From: Oceanobacillus sp. Castelsardo
GTDB taxonomy: Bacteria > Bacillota > Bacilli > Bacillales > Amphibacillaceae
Direction of reading: 5' to 3'
Assembly: GCF_001659985.1 (NCBI RefSeq)
Contig: NZ_LYCS01000007.1
Location: forward strand, 106,912 to 170,911
Length of the DNA: 64,000 bases
The notes below the pieces were generated by a model. That model was not told the origin of the DNA. It did not search any database and saw only the letters and a list, made by a program, of their open reading frames with translations. The translations under genes were made by a program, and so were the position numbers. Shown here piece by piece: positions 53,998-63,502 of this stretch (the first letter of the stretch is position 1; every line of letters begins with the position of its first letter).

Positions 53998-54951
53998 ATG
54001 AAAATTCGATTTGGTTATGTAGCGAACGCTTTAGGTTTGTGGGATGTAAGCCCCTCAAAAACATTAACGTTTAAACGGTATCAAATTCTTCCTAAACAGG
54101 AGAGATTGGAGAAACTCAAAACGATTACTGCACAAAATTTATTTCATACGAAACGAATTTTGCATTATAATATTGCCCACGAAATTAAGTTATATCGTTT
54201 TTCAAGCTCCATTGTTCCATTAGCTACTCACCCAGAAGTATTGTGGGATTTCATTACCCCATTTATAAACGAATGGAGAGAACTTGGGCAACTTTTACAG
54301 CAATATCAAATAAGACCAAGTTTTCATCCTAATCAATTTACCCTTTTTACAAGTACGAAAGAACAGGTAACTAGGAATGCAGTGACAGATATGGACTATC
54401 ACTATAAAATGCTTGAAGCGATGAATGTTTTAGAGAATGGAATCATTAATATTCATATTGGGGGAGCTTATGGAGATAAAGTGAAGACATTACAAAGATT
54501 CCACCAAAATCTTAAACAGTTGCCAACAACGATTAAGAAAAACATGACGCTTGAGAATGATGACAAGACCTATAATGTGGAGGAAACATTAATGACGTGT
54601 GAAAAGGAAAACATCCCAATGATACTCGACTACCATCATCATATGGCAAATAAAATGGAAGGAGAACTCTCTCGTTATTTACCTCGTATCTTTAACACTT
54701 GGAATGATTCGTATAATATTCCGAAAGTACATATCTCTTCACCTAAGTCTGATCAAGCTTACCGTTCCCACGCCGATTATGTCTCGATTGATTTTGTACT
54801 TCCATTCTTGAAATTGGCAAAAGAGCTGAATCAAGACTTCGATATTATGATTGAAGCGAAACAAAAGAACCTGGCAATGCACAGACTTGTCGAAGAAGTA
54901 GCTTCCATCCGAGGTGTTAAACGAATAGCGAGTGCTACGTTGGAATGGTAA
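53998..54951 (+). CDS. uvsE: UV damage endonuclease UvsE
   Basis: 317 aa TIM-barrel enzyme. IRFGYVANALGLWDVSPSKT, FHPNQFTLF, NIHIGGAYGDK, LENDDKTYNVEE, DYHHHMANK and DIMIEAKQKNLA supply the His/Asp/Glu metal ligands of UVDE. It nicks DNA 5' of pyrimidine dimers and other lesions. The RBS is AAGGAGAG. It is followed by remnants of a second copy. Confidence 0.95.
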   Translation: MKIRFGYVANALGLWDVSPSKTLTFKRYQILPKQERLEKLKTITAQNLFHTKRILHYNIAHEIKLYRFSSSIVPLATHPEVLWDFITPFINEWRELGQLLQQYQIRPSFHPNQFTLFTSTKEQVTRNAVTDMDYHYKMLEAMNVLENGIINIHIGGAYGDKVKTLQRFHQNLKQLPTTIKKNMTLENDDKTYNVEETLMTCEKENIPMILDYHHHMANKMEGELSRYLPRIFNTWNDSYNIPKVHISSPKSDQAYRSHADYVSIDFVLPFLKLAKELNQDFDIMIEAKQKNLAMHRLVEEVASIRGVKRIASATLEW

Positions 54952-54981
54952 AAGTTATTAATTATAAATGAGGTGTAACGA

Positions 54982-55312
54982 ATGACACTGATACGGCTTG
55001 GCTATGTTGCAATGAGTATGGAGCTGAAAAATGCATCCCCATCCAAAACAATGACGTTCTCCCAATTCCAGAAAATTGATAACAGGAAAGCTGCCATTCG
55101 TAAATTGGAACGTATTGCACTCGAAAATTTAGAAAATACGCTTAGAATGTTAAAACATAATTAGGATTTGTATAATGAGCAAGATGATGATGGTAATCAA
55201 ATACAAGTGGGATACTTAGAGAAAAGATGAGGCCCTTGATAGATTAATGGAAGAAGTCAAAATAAGAAAGAATGTGGAAATTATTGGTGAATCTTCCTTT
55301 TACACAAAATAA
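54982..55312 (+). pseudogene. Decayed second uvsE copy
   Basis: An intact start with RBS (GAGGTG) gives 60 codons, LIRLGYVAMSMELKNASPSK through LENTLRMLKHN, homologous to the UvsE N-terminus, then stops. At 55226-55312 another frame reads KDEALDRLMEEVKIRKNVEI with a UvsE-like C-terminal end. About 230 central codons are missing, so this is an internal deletion of a tandem paralogue. Confidence 0.85.
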
Positions 55313-55336
55313 AGGGAATATTATCAAGAAATAAAT

Positions 55337-55488
55337 AAGTAAGAGGTCGAGACAAAAGTATTTTAACCTAATAAAATCCAAACATTATCGGAGCGAGCGA
55401 ATAATCGCTCCGGAAATATACTTCGCTTAGATAGCGGATTGTTCGCCTTTAAGGTTAAGCACTTTAGTTATGTCCCAGCCTCTTACTT
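55337..55488. repeat. MITE-like element, 152 bp
   Basis: Perfect 10-bp terminal inverted repeats AAGTAAGAGG / CCTCTTACTT extend as an imperfect ~30-bp repeat (GAGACA...TTTTAACCT / AGGTTAA...TGTCCC). A nested hairpin CGGAGCGA / TCGCTCCG lies inside. The end sequence resembles the GAGGCTGGGACATAA repeats common in low-GC Gram-positives. It may also terminate the minus-strand gene beginning at 55792. Confidence 0.75.
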
Positions 55489-55489
55489 A

Positions 55490-55792
55490 TTACATTTTAT
55501 CTAGATCATCGTTTCGTTTCTTCTTGTTAGAAGTGTTTAATTCATTTCCAAACTCAGTTCCATAATTTAATCTTCCTGTCTGAACAGAGTTTCTTTCATC
55601 CGATGATTCAAATAACAAGGTTAAACAAAATAAACTACTCAATCCCACTAAAGAATAAACTACTCTAGAGAGTGCGGCATCTTGCCCACCAAAAATTGCT
55701 GCAACTAAGTCAAATCGGAAAAGCCCAATTAGCCCCCAATTTACTCCACCTATTATAGTTAGGGTTAATGCTATTCGTTTTAAGGTTCCCAT
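55490..55792 (-). CDS. DUF378 membrane protein
   Basis: 100 aa. GTLKRIALTLTIIGGVNWGL followed by GLFRFDLVAAIFGG is the DUF378 hallmark. Two membrane helices (about 6-28 and 42-62) precede a polar tail (about 65-100). ATG 55792 follows GGAGGTGAAAAT. Function is unknown; relatives are common in spore formers. Confidence 0.88.
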   Translation of the reverse strand: MGTLKRIALTLTIIGGVNWGLIGLFRFDLVAAIFGGQDAALSRVVYSLVGLSSLFCLTLLFESSDERNSVQTGRLNYGTEFGNELNTSNKKKRNDDLDKM

Positions 55793-55976
55793 ATTTTCAC
55801 CTCCACAAAACCTCAATAAGAGTAAAAGCTCCTTTTATATTTTGCTATTGTTCTTTTTTTATACGTAAGCAAAAGACAATTGAAGGGAAAGCAGAGGTGA
55901 GATCCCTTATTTAGTTTGAGGGGTCATATACTAGGATATGGGAAAGCCCTAATTAGTGAATAGTTAAATTCATCTA

Positions 55977-56399
55977 TTATAATTCCAACGTTTGAGAAGG
56001 ACTCCCCTTTTTGTTTTTAAGGCGAATTTGTTTCGGTTTAATTTCGAGGACAATTAAATTAGGGTCATTAGGACCATCAAACCAATTCTTCATATTGTCG
56101 TCCCATAATTTCATTTTTAATTCCTCATCCTCTTTAATTGTTACTTCGCCTTCATACTCAACATAGGCATCACCAAATCCGTTACCGTCATATCCAAGTA
56201 GTATATGTGTATTTGGATTTTCTGTAACTTCTTCGGATTTATCGGTATCCTTACTTGTTGGGGTATAAAGTGTTAAATCCTTATGAAAGAAAGTCATGTA
56301 CCTGGCGTGTGGCTTATTTCCTTTAACAGTTGCCATAATACCTGTTTTACTGTTTATGATGATATTTTCAATTGCATTTCTTATTTCTTGTTGGTTCAT
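55977..56399 (-). CDS. General stress protein 26-like flavin/PNPOx-fold protein
   Basis: 140 aa split-barrel protein, the length of B. subtilis YdaG. GIMATVKGNKPHARYMTF and TENPNTHILLGYDGNG are conserved in the pyridoxamine-5'-phosphate oxidase-like stress family. It probably binds FMN or F420-type cofactors; the substrate is unknown. The RBS is AAAGGAGTGAATT. Confidence 0.88.
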   Translation of the reverse strand: MNQQEIRNAIENIIINSKTGIMATVKGNKPHARYMTFFHKDLTLYTPTSKDTDKSEEVTENPNTHILLGYDGNGFGDAYVEYEGEVTIKEDEELKMKLWDDNMKNWFDGPNDPNLIVLEIKPKQIRLKNKKGSPSQTLEL

Positions 56400-56528
56400 C
56401 AGAATTCACTCCTTTAGGTCGGTTTCACTGATATGAACGAAAATTACAAGTTCTAGCTCAAAATTTCGCATAAGATACTATTTTTGGCAATACGAAGCTA
56501 GAAGCACTAAATTTAGTGTTTCTCATAG

Positions 56529-56643
56529 AAAAACTTTATATGGAGTGGTGGGCATGATAACCTTAAGGGTGTAGTCAAATGTATTTCTATATTTGGCTCT
56601 TGGCGTAAGAATCATGCCCACAGAGGCTCCATGTCAAGTTTTT
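56529..56643 (-). ncRNA. Long structured hairpin at IS110 end, candidate bridge RNA region
   Basis: Three stacked perfect helices enclose an internal loop of about 50 nt: AAAAACTT 56529-56536 with 56636-56643, ATGGAG 56540-56545 with 56627-56632, and GTGGGCATGAT 56548-56558 with 56611-56621. It lies in the non-coding stretch (56400-56936) downstream of the transposase. IS110-family elements encode a bridge RNA with internal guide loops in a non-coding end. That this is the bridge RNA, and its exact limits, are inferred. Confidence 0.45.
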
Positions 56644-56936
56644 CGGTTCTCAAGTAGAGAATCATTATTTTGCAGGTTTAAATTGTTGAGCACACGGCAC
56701 GAAGGCAAAACTACTCTACGACGGTGAGCATACTGATATCCGTGGGTTTTCACATTTTATCTTTCCGTCTGGGGAGCTTCCGCGAACTTTATACGTGAGT
56801 CAGCCCGAAATCTCGACTGTCACAAGTGAAACTCGTGGATTCTCCTTTCCGGCTTTAATCTTTGCCTCCGAGCCCTAAGCTCAATGCCGTTTATTCCCAT
56901 TTCGAATTGTAAATCCTTATAAAGACATATCTAAAA

Positions 56937-58076
56937 TTATTTAGCTAAAGATGCTCTAGCTTGATCTCTTTCTATTTCTACTGCTTGTGCAATTGCCCAA
57001 ACAAAACCAGCTAGTTCTCTGGCTACGGCTGTAACCGCCTTTCCAGGTGCCTTTCCTCTTTCAAGTAATTGACGATATTTGCTATGCAAACGTTTTTGTG
57101 CTTTCCATGATATAGATGTAATAGAAGCAGGTTGACCTTCTTGTCTTTTCTTTAGGTTACCTTTAACCACTGGTACATATCGATAACTCCAAGCGGATTC
57201 AATTAACAGCCAACGAACATGTCTATTTCCTGTTTTTGTTATTTTCCCTTGTTTCCTTGATTCACCACTAGAACTTTCACTTGGTACGAGTCCATTATAT
57301 GCCATAAATTGACCAGCCTTTTTAAAGCGACGGAATGAACCTATTTCTGCGACAAGAGCTGTGGCTGTAAGAACACTTATACCACGTAACACTTGAAGTG
57401 CTTGGATCATTGGTGCATGGAAACCTTCTTCCGCTTGTACTTGGATTTCTTTCTCTAAACGTTGCATGCGTTGTTCTATTTCTACTATTTGTTGACGATA
57501 TTCGTTAAATACAGATTGTGACACGGAAGATTCAAAAGTTAACGAATCTATCCATTCGCGATAGGCATACGTCCAATTCTTTTTAATATTTTTAGGCCGA
57601 TGAATTTCCCAACGCATTAGAAATTTGTTTAAACGATGCTTGGCGCGTAAAAGATCCTCTTTTGCATCTTCTCTAGCACGAACCAAATCCCGTAATATTT
57701 CATCTTCTTTTGTAGGAACATAAATCGAAGTCAATTCGTTTGCACGATATAAACTTGCTAAACGCAAAGCATCTCTTCTATCTGTCTTTACCCGATCCCC
57801 GGGCTTTTGTGGAGTAAGTGACGGAGCAATTACTTCACATTCGATTCCAAGACTTATTAAAAGGCGATATAGTCCATAGCCGGTAGGACCAGCTTCATAA
57901 CAAACCTTTAGCTGTTCTGGTTCGCCTAATTTTTTCATTAGCTTTCGAACCGCTTCTGGTCTATTGGTAATCATTCCTAAGAATCTTGGCTCCTTATCTC
58001 TATCTGCATCTGCAATTGCGACAGCAATTTTTTCTTTTGATACGTCTAAACCTACGTATTTTGTGTTATCCTTCAT
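56937..58076 (-). mobile_element. IS110-family transposase
   Basis: 379 aa. The DEDD RuvC-like domain is N-terminal: YVGLDVSKEKIAVAIAD (Asp11), VCYEAGPTGYGLYR (Glu) and DRVKTDRRDALRLASLYR (two Asp). The C-terminal serine-type domain has LRGISVLTATALVAEIG and YNGLVPSESSSGESRKQG with the conserved Ser region and GNRHVRWLLIESAW. Intact and probably active. It uses a bridge RNA to choose targets. The upstream side carries GGCTCCTTTCGTAAT mirrored by ATTACGATTAAGGAGCC (58083-58170). Confidence 0.95.
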
Positions 58077-58082
58077 ATTAGT

Positions 58083-58170
58083 GGCTCCTTTCGTAATGTA
58101 GCACTGATTTGGTTTTCTTTGTAATTCAGTATTGCCAAATTAACCTACGAAATTACGATTAAGGAGCCAT
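58083..58170. repeat. Inverted repeat upstream of IS110 transposase
   Basis: TGGCTCCTTTCGTAAT (near 58082) and ATTACGATTAAGGAGCCA (near 58153) form an imperfect stem enclosing about 55 bp. It spans the transposase RBS (AAAGGAGCC) and may lie at the left end of the element or fold its mRNA leader. Confidence 0.6.
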
Positions 58171-58202
58171 TTTCGTTCATGATAACTTTTGGAACAACCT
58201 CT

Positions 58203-58610
58203 TCATAACTTATTTAATATATCCCCAATTGCCTCCTCGCCAAACTCCTGCCATTTACTTTTATCATGAATATAACCGTCCTCATCAAGTGGTTCTTGGA
58301 ATTGGTTGAAGCCAGATGCAGTGAGTAGCGAATTCGTGTCTTTGTCCAGTCCGACATTAACAACATGCTTGATTACAAATGGTTTTTGAAACTCAATCCA
58401 TGCGTCTCTTCTATCTAATTCACCCTCAAGCACTTGAAAAGGCATCCGAACATAAATTGTTTCGCCACCCTCTCGATGCATGATACCATCGAAAATCCCG
58501 CTGTCATAATCCCAGTTGCCCCCCATATTAAAACCGTACTTCCTAAGAGTTTGTTGCGCATGACCAAAAGACATTTGTTTACCTTCTATATCAGATTCCA
58601 AATGTATCAT
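58203..58610 (-). CDS. yugN: YugN-family protein
   Basis: 135 aa, the exact YugN length. GGNWDYDSGIFDGIMHREGG, ETIYVRMPFQV and the C-terminal KWQEFGEEAIGDIL match the YugN-like family. Soluble; function unknown. The RBS is AAAAGGAGAA. Confidence 0.88.
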   Translation of the reverse strand: MIHLESDIEGKQMSFGHAQQTLRKYGFNMGGNWDYDSGIFDGIMHREGGETIYVRMPFQVLEGELDRRDAWIEFQKPFVIKHVVNVGLDKDTNSLLTASGFNQFQEPLDEDGYIHDKSKWQEFGEEAIGDILNKL

Positions 58611-58669
58611 CGAATTCTCCTTTTATATGTTTTCCAATATTATTAGCAATAATAGGAAATCCATACATA

Positions 58670-59620
58670 TTAAAGGTAAAAATAGGGATATAGCCATTGT
58701 AATAACCAGTAAAGTAATGGGATTGTAAGAATACAAAGCAAGGTCGTAAGCAGCACTCCAAATGACGCAAATGAAGCATCTCCACCAAACTTTTGAGCAT
58801 AGACAGAAGTCGTGGAGGCACTCGGCATGGCAGATGTTAGCACTGCAATGATGATTAACGGGTATGGTACTTGAAAAAAGAGGAAAATAAACAAAAACAA
58901 CGGTAGGATGAGTAATTTAAATCCAGCTGCAATCCAGATATAAACATTTATACTATATTGGTGTAATTCATGTAATTTTATGTCTGCCAGCAAACTACCT
59001 ATCAATATCATGGATAATGGAATGGTCATTTTCCCTACACTTTCAAACGTATCTAATAGCGAAACAGGCCAATTAAATGGGAGAAACAACATAAGTAACC
59101 CGACCAAAGTGGATAGAATACCAGGATTCAAAAACAATGCTTTCCAGTTTATGCTTTGTTCGCTTTTAGTAAAAAGGTAAATGCCATATGTCCAAATTAA
59201 AATCAAATAACAGATATTAAAAAGGGTTAAGTAAATAATCCCTTGTTCTCCCATTAATATATAGCTAATCGCAAATCCTATAAAACCCTGATTTCCGAAA
59301 ATAATTAAACTTTCATAAACACTTTTTTGCTTCATAGGTAGTGCGGCCTTTCTTCTAAGCAATAATGCGATAAAAACAGATATACTCAGTATGAAAATGG
59401 ACATGGTAAGTAACCAAGCAAAATCTATAAGAATATCTTTTGAAAAGTCTGTATGAAGCGAGTATAAAATCAATGCTGGTAAAGTGATGTATAGCATCAT
59501 TTGCGTGATAACTTGGTTTGCATGAGAAGTGAGTATATTTACTTTTCGGCTTGTAAAACCAATCAAAGCCATGATATAAAGGGGTACCATCGCTTGTAAA
59601 AATGCACTTGTAGATTGCAA
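58670..59620 (-). CDS. AEC-family auxin efflux carrier-like transporter
   Basis: 316 aa with about ten membrane helices in two halves. MVPLYIMALIGFTSRK opens the first, and LTSAMPSASTTSVYAQKFGG near residue 265 is the family signature. Bacterial members export or exchange malate and other organic acids. A GGAGAGAGGG RBS precedes the ATG. Confidence 0.88.
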   Translation of the reverse strand: MQSTSAFLQAMVPLYIMALIGFTSRKVNILTSHANQVITQMMLYITLPALILYSLHTDFSKDILIDFAWLLTMSIFILSISVFIALLLRRKAALPMKQKSVYESLIIFGNQGFIGFAISYILMGEQGIIYLTLFNICYLILIWTYGIYLFTKSEQSINWKALFLNPGILSTLVGLLMLFLPFNWPVSLLDTFESVGKMTIPLSMILIGSLLADIKLHELHQYSINVYIWIAAGFKLLILPLFLFIFLFFQVPYPLIIIAVLTSAMPSASTTSVYAQKFGGDASFASFGVLLTTLLCILTIPLLYWLLQWLYPYFYL

Positions 59621-59683
59621 TTAGCCCTCTCTCCTTTCTCTAATGTTTTAGCTTATGAATCTAGAGGAGAGAAGGTACTATTG

Positions 59684-60712
59684 TTAAGTAAAGTATTCAA
59701 TTTTGGCATTAGGGAAAAAACGCTTCACATAGCCACCTATCGTATCTTTAATAGCTTCTTGTTGTTCGTCCTGATATACATATTTGTAAATCCCATACCG
59801 TCCCCATTTTGTTTTCCGTTTGGATTCATCGAGTTCAAGCTTTGTCATGGGATAATTTTCTTGAATTACTCGTTTCGCTGGTTTCGTAAAACGGTGCTGA
59901 ATCATTTCAAAGGTTAAATCTTTCCTAGCAAAAGCCGGTAGCGATGCCTCCAATTTTTCAAACATTTCTAGATACCCTTCTTCCCAACCATCGTGAAGAT
60001 AGATTGGGGCAACGATAAAGCCCAATGGATATCCAGCTTCAGCTACTTTGGCTGCTGCCTCAATGCGTTCATGCAATCGAGAAGTTCCCGGTTCAAAGTA
60101 TTTGATAATGTAATCGTCATTAATACTAAAGCGAAAACGTGTTTTACCCTGATGATCTGCATCCAATAGATGATCGACATGAGCAAATTTTGTAACGAAG
60201 CGGAGTTTGCCATGCTTAGACCTGCCAAAAAATTCAATAGCTTGTTTTAAATGATGTGTTAAATGATCTACACCTACAATATCGGATGTGCAAGATGCTT
60301 CAAACCTCGTGCTCTCCGGAGCCCGTTCAACCATATAGTTTTGTGCCGCTTCAAAAATTTCATCGACATTTACATAGGTGCGGATATAAGGCTTACTCCC
60401 CATGGTGGTTTGCAAGTAGCAATAATGACAATGACCCATGCAGCCAGTAGCAAGTGGAATCGCATACTCGGCTGAAGGTTTGGATGTATCGAATTTTAAC
60501 GTTTTGCGGACACCAACCACCAGAGTAGACTTCGCGTTTCGATATTTTTGGAAATGGTTTTCTCCCGGCAAATTACGAATTTGATTATGGGATGTTGTCT
60601 TCCTTATTTCAATACCCATATCCTCAAATTTTGAAATTAACCTTTGCCCATTTGGATATTCCAATGCCCGCGGTTCTACATAAACTAACTGAGGCACAAA
60701 CGGTTTAACCAT
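59684..60712 (-). CDS. splB: Spore photoproduct lyase
   Basis: 342 aa, identical in length to B. subtilis SplB. The radical-SAM cluster motif is CMGHCHYCYL (CxxxCxxC), and FEASCTSDIVGVDHL holds the conserved H-donor cysteine. It reverses 5-thyminyl-dihydrothymine in germinating spores. ATG 60712 is chosen because the frame upstream runs through splA; the two genes overlap by 8 bp. Confidence 0.97.
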   Translation of the reverse strand: MVKPFVPQLVYVEPRALEYPNGQRLISKFEDMGIEIRKTTSHNQIRNLPGENHFQKYRNAKSTLVVGVRKTLKFDTSKPSAEYAIPLATGCMGHCHYCYLQTTMGSKPYIRTYVNVDEIFEAAQNYMVERAPESTRFEASCTSDIVGVDHLTHHLKQAIEFFGRSKHGKLRFVTKFAHVDHLLDADHQGKTRFRFSINDDYIIKYFEPGTSRLHERIEAAAKVAEAGYPLGFIVAPIYLHDGWEEGYLEMFEKLEASLPAFARKDLTFEMIQHRFTKPAKRVIQENYPMTKLELDESKRKTKWGRYGIYKYVYQDEQQEAIKDTIGGYVKRFFPNAKIEYFT

Positions 60713-60962
60713 AGTAATCACCGTTTTCAAAGCCACCAAATGCTTCTTGATAAGCTGTTTCCGCCTCTTCCTCTGACGTAAAAATAGCAAATTCATCCGT
60801 CAATGGATAGTAATTGTCATGCGAAAAGAGAGCTAATTTATTAGGGTTTTCTGGATGTTGTACAATTGCTGCCTGCTGAACATGTGCAACATCCTGTGCA
60901 TGGGGATTCCGTATAATAATATAAACAATTTCTCCAGGACCGTAGTTTGATTCTGTATTCAT
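60705..60962 (-). CDS. splA: Transcriptional regulator SplA
   Basis: 85 aa (79 in B. subtilis). The TRAP-like small domain is seen in GPGEIVYIIIRNPHAQDVAHVQQA. It negatively regulates the spl operon in B. subtilis. It overlaps splB by 8 bp, so the two are coupled. The RBS is TAGGTGAAGT. I could not pick out a convincing sigma-G promoter in 60963-61100. Confidence 0.93.
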   Translation of the reverse strand: MNTESNYGPGEIVYIIIRNPHAQDVAHVQQAAIVQHPENPNKLALFSHDNYYPLTDEFAIFTSEEEAETAYQEAFGGFENGDYYG

Positions 60963-61294
60963 TACTTCACCTAATTTCTTTTAATTTATTCGGTCCTTAT
61001 TATTCCACGGATAAGGAAAATTATGACTGACTGTAATAATAATGGATGAAAATAAAGCGGGGTTTTATCAGGAGAGGTTTTAGTCGTTGTTAAAACTGGA
61101 GAATGAATGGAGATTGTAAAGAGAAAGAAACCACGGTCCCTGACTGCATGTTTTACCACTACACCGTGTAGAAGGAAAATCATTTGCGTATGATGGACGA
61201 GTTTTTAAATGTTACTTCTTGGAAAGGAATTTTTCTTTTGAGGTGTGAGTTGGAATCTTAATATGATTGTCTAACACCTTGCTGGGGATGAGTA

Positions 61295-61323
61295 ATAACC
61301 ATTTCTCTATATAGAATGGTTAT
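61295..61323. promoter_or_regulatory. Inverted repeat between spl operon and tetR
   Basis: ATAACCATT and AATGGTTAT are perfect 9-bp arms with an 11-bp spacer and no T tract. The 61000-61380 stretch has no gene; besides this it holds only the terminator at 61343. Confidence 0.4.
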
Positions 61324-61342
61324 TATGATCAAATAGATAAAA

Positions 61343-61372
61343 AGAGAATCGGCATGAGATTAACCGATTCTA
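61343..61372 (-). terminator. Terminator of the tetR-type gene
   Basis: AGAATCGG pairs with CCGATTCT over a 12-nt loop. On the minus strand it is followed by TTTTTATCTATTTG, placing it just after the TetR gene stop. Confidence 0.75.
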
Positions 61373-61380
61373 CATTTCAA

Positions 61381-61971
61381 CTAATCTTTCACATAAAATC
61401 CTTCCGTAGAAGTAACCATCAATTCAATAATTTGCTTAGACATGTATTCTGGCTCCTCCGAAAAGTCCTCTTCAATCCACCGAATAATTAATCCCGCTAC
61501 GCCGTGTGCTCTGTAAATGTATAACCATTTTTGATCAAGGATGGTCCCTTCTTTTAACGTGTAGTCATACTCCGCAATGAATAGTTCCTCTATTGCTTTT
61601 GCCATCTGATAACGAAAATCTACCCGAATATGATCGCTCAATAACAATCGAAAAAGTTTGGCATTTTCTTTAAAGTAATGGAATAACGTTATATCTTCTG
61701 CATTCATTTTATGGAAATTAACCTTTTTAATCGATTCATATGGAACACGGATTTGATGTACCATTTCATCCAGTACATTTTGAATAAATTCATCTAGTAA
61801 ACTATCTTTTGTTTTAAAGTTTGCATAAAAGGTTCCCCGATTATAATCCGCTTTTTTCACAATTTCCGATATTGTTATTTGCTCAAAGGGTTTTTTGTAC
61901 AGTAAAGTTAAAAACGCTTCTTTGATCGCTGCTTTTGAACGTTGTACCCGTTTGTCAAGATAATCCTCCAT
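61381..61971 (-). CDS. TetR-family regulator
   Basis: 196 aa. The N-terminal helix-turn-helix is QITISEIVKKADYNRGTFYANF (about 33-54), followed by an all-helical ligand domain (TetR_C type, YRAHGVAGLIIRWIEEDF). It is divergent from an SDR gene across 185 bp, the usual arrangement for a repressor and its target. Confidence 0.9.
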   Translation of the reverse strand: MEDYLDKRVQRSKAAIKEAFLTLLYKKPFEQITISEIVKKADYNRGTFYANFKTKDSLLDEFIQNVLDEMVHQIRVPYESIKKVNFHKMNAEDITLFHYFKENAKLFRLLLSDHIRVDFRYQMAKAIEELFIAEYDYTLKEGTILDQKWLYIYRAHGVAGLIIRWIEEDFSEEPEYMSKQIIELMVTSTEGFYVKD

Positions 61972-62156
61972 CCTCTCTCATCTCACTTCAGTAGAATTCT
62001 AACAACTAACTATATTTTACAACTATTAACGAACGAAAAACACCAAATTGTTCATTATTCGACATTTTATGTATTTTGTTGATTGAGTTAGTATATTGAA
62101 TTTAGATAAAATAAATATGCAAGCAGTATAGTATAAATCTTATGGGGGTAATAAAT

Positions 62157-62927
62157 ATGACATTTCCAGTATTAGAAGGAAAGGTTGCTATCGTTACAGG
62201 TGCAGCGATGGGGATGGGAGAAGCTACTGCTAGACTTTTTGCGGATGCAAAAGCAAAAGTCGTCATTGCAGATTTTAATGAAGAAAAAGGAAAAGAAGTT
62301 GCAGAATCTATCAAGTCGAATGGCGGAGAGGCGGCGTTCGTTAAAGTCGATGTATCCAATTCAGAACAAGTACAAGGAATGGTAAAATTTTCCGTAGATA
62401 CGTATGGTAAATTAGATGTAGCAGTAAACAATGCTGCTCTAACTCCAGACGGTAAACCAGCAGCTGAATTTGATGAGGACTACTAGGATCGTTTAATGTC
62501 TGTAGATTTAAAAGGTGCGGCTCTTTGCCTGAAATATGAATTACAACAAATGAAAGCACAGGGAAAAGGTGGGTCGATTATTAACATTTCTTCTGTTAGT
62601 GGATATCGCCCACAACCAAACAACATCGCATACGTTGCTGCTAAGCATGGCGTCGTTGGTATGACGAAGGTAGCGGCATTAGAAAATGGACCAGAAAACA
62701 TTCGTGTGAACTCAGTTGCGCCTGGTGCGATTGATACACCAATGCTTCGTGGTGCCTTAGAACAATTTGGCTTCACGGAAGAAGAATATGCACCACAATT
62801 GAGCCTACTAAATCGCTTTGGTCAGGCGGAAGAAATTGCCCAAGCATCCCTATGGTTAGCATCTGACGCATCGTCTTATGTTACAGGTACAACGATTCAT
62901 GCCGATGCAGGGTATACTTCCCGTTAA
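62157..62927 (+). pseudogene. SDR dehydrogenase interrupted by an amber codon
   Basis: Reading through gives a complete classical SDR of 256 codons: TGAAMGMGEA, VVIADFNEE, NNAALTPDG, NISSVSGYRP, YVAAKHG and GTTIHADAGYTSR. A TAG at 62484-62486 replaces the Trp expected in EDYxDRLMSVDL, where a single G-to-A change from TGG explains it. The frame is otherwise clean on both sides, so the mutation is recent, or the codon is read through, or it is a sequencing error. RBS GGGGG lies before ATG 62157. Confidence 0.85.
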
Positions 62928-62937
62928 TTACGATATT

Positions 62938-62973
62938 ATAAAAATCCGCCGTTTCTAAAATGGTGGATTTTTA
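62938..62973 (+). terminator. Terminator after SDR gene
   Basis: AAAAATCC pairs with GGATTTTT, with an inner CC/GG, followed by TATGTTAT. Confidence 0.75.
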
Positions 62974-63271
62974 TGTTATAGTCGGTCCAGTTTGTACGTT
63001 GCTAAACGAGCGCTGCACCTTCGATGAAGTAGAGGGGGAATTTAAATAACATCTTTATTACTAAATCGACACGAAGTTTTTTAGAGTAGGTGGAATAAAT
63101 ATATTTATATGAGGTTCTTTGAAATCTCCCCTTCAATATATAGTGAAAAAATAAAGCGAAAAACAACGTTATTTTAATTATATATTAATATAATAGGGTT
63201 GCCTTAATTGTTCATTCATGATATATTATATTTCTGCCATAAAACGACTAATTAAGTCATTAAAAAAATGA

Positions 63272-63301
63272 TTGACTTTCTGTTTTATAGTGTGGTAAGA
63301 T
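63272..63301 (+). promoter_or_regulatory. rrn promoter P1
   Basis: TTGACT (63272-63277) and TAAGAT (63296-63301) with an 18-bp spacer, 202 bp upstream of the 16S start, in an AT-rich context like an UP element. Confidence 0.6.
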
Positions 63302-63359
63302 ATTTCTTGTCGCTTTTAAATTATCTTTGTTATAGAGGATGATTTAAAAGAAAAAGAGA

Positions 63360-63388
63360 TTGACTTTAGATGGTCAATTTGATATAAT
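63360..63388 (+). promoter_or_regulatory. rrn promoter P2
   Basis: TTGACT (63360-63365) and a perfect TATAAT (63383-63388) with a 17-bp spacer. Tandem P1/P2 promoters are typical of Bacillus rrn operons. The leader then contains CTTTGAAAACTGAACAAAAC, similar to known Bacillus rrn leaders with boxA-like antitermination sequence. Confidence 0.85.
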
Positions 63389-63502
63389 GTTACTCTGTCA
63401 CCTCAAACAGCGGTGACGATTTGATCTTTGAAAACTGAACAAAACAATCAATATGTCGAATGAAATATGCTAGTCAAGTTTAGAGCAAGAAAGCTCATCT
63501 AT

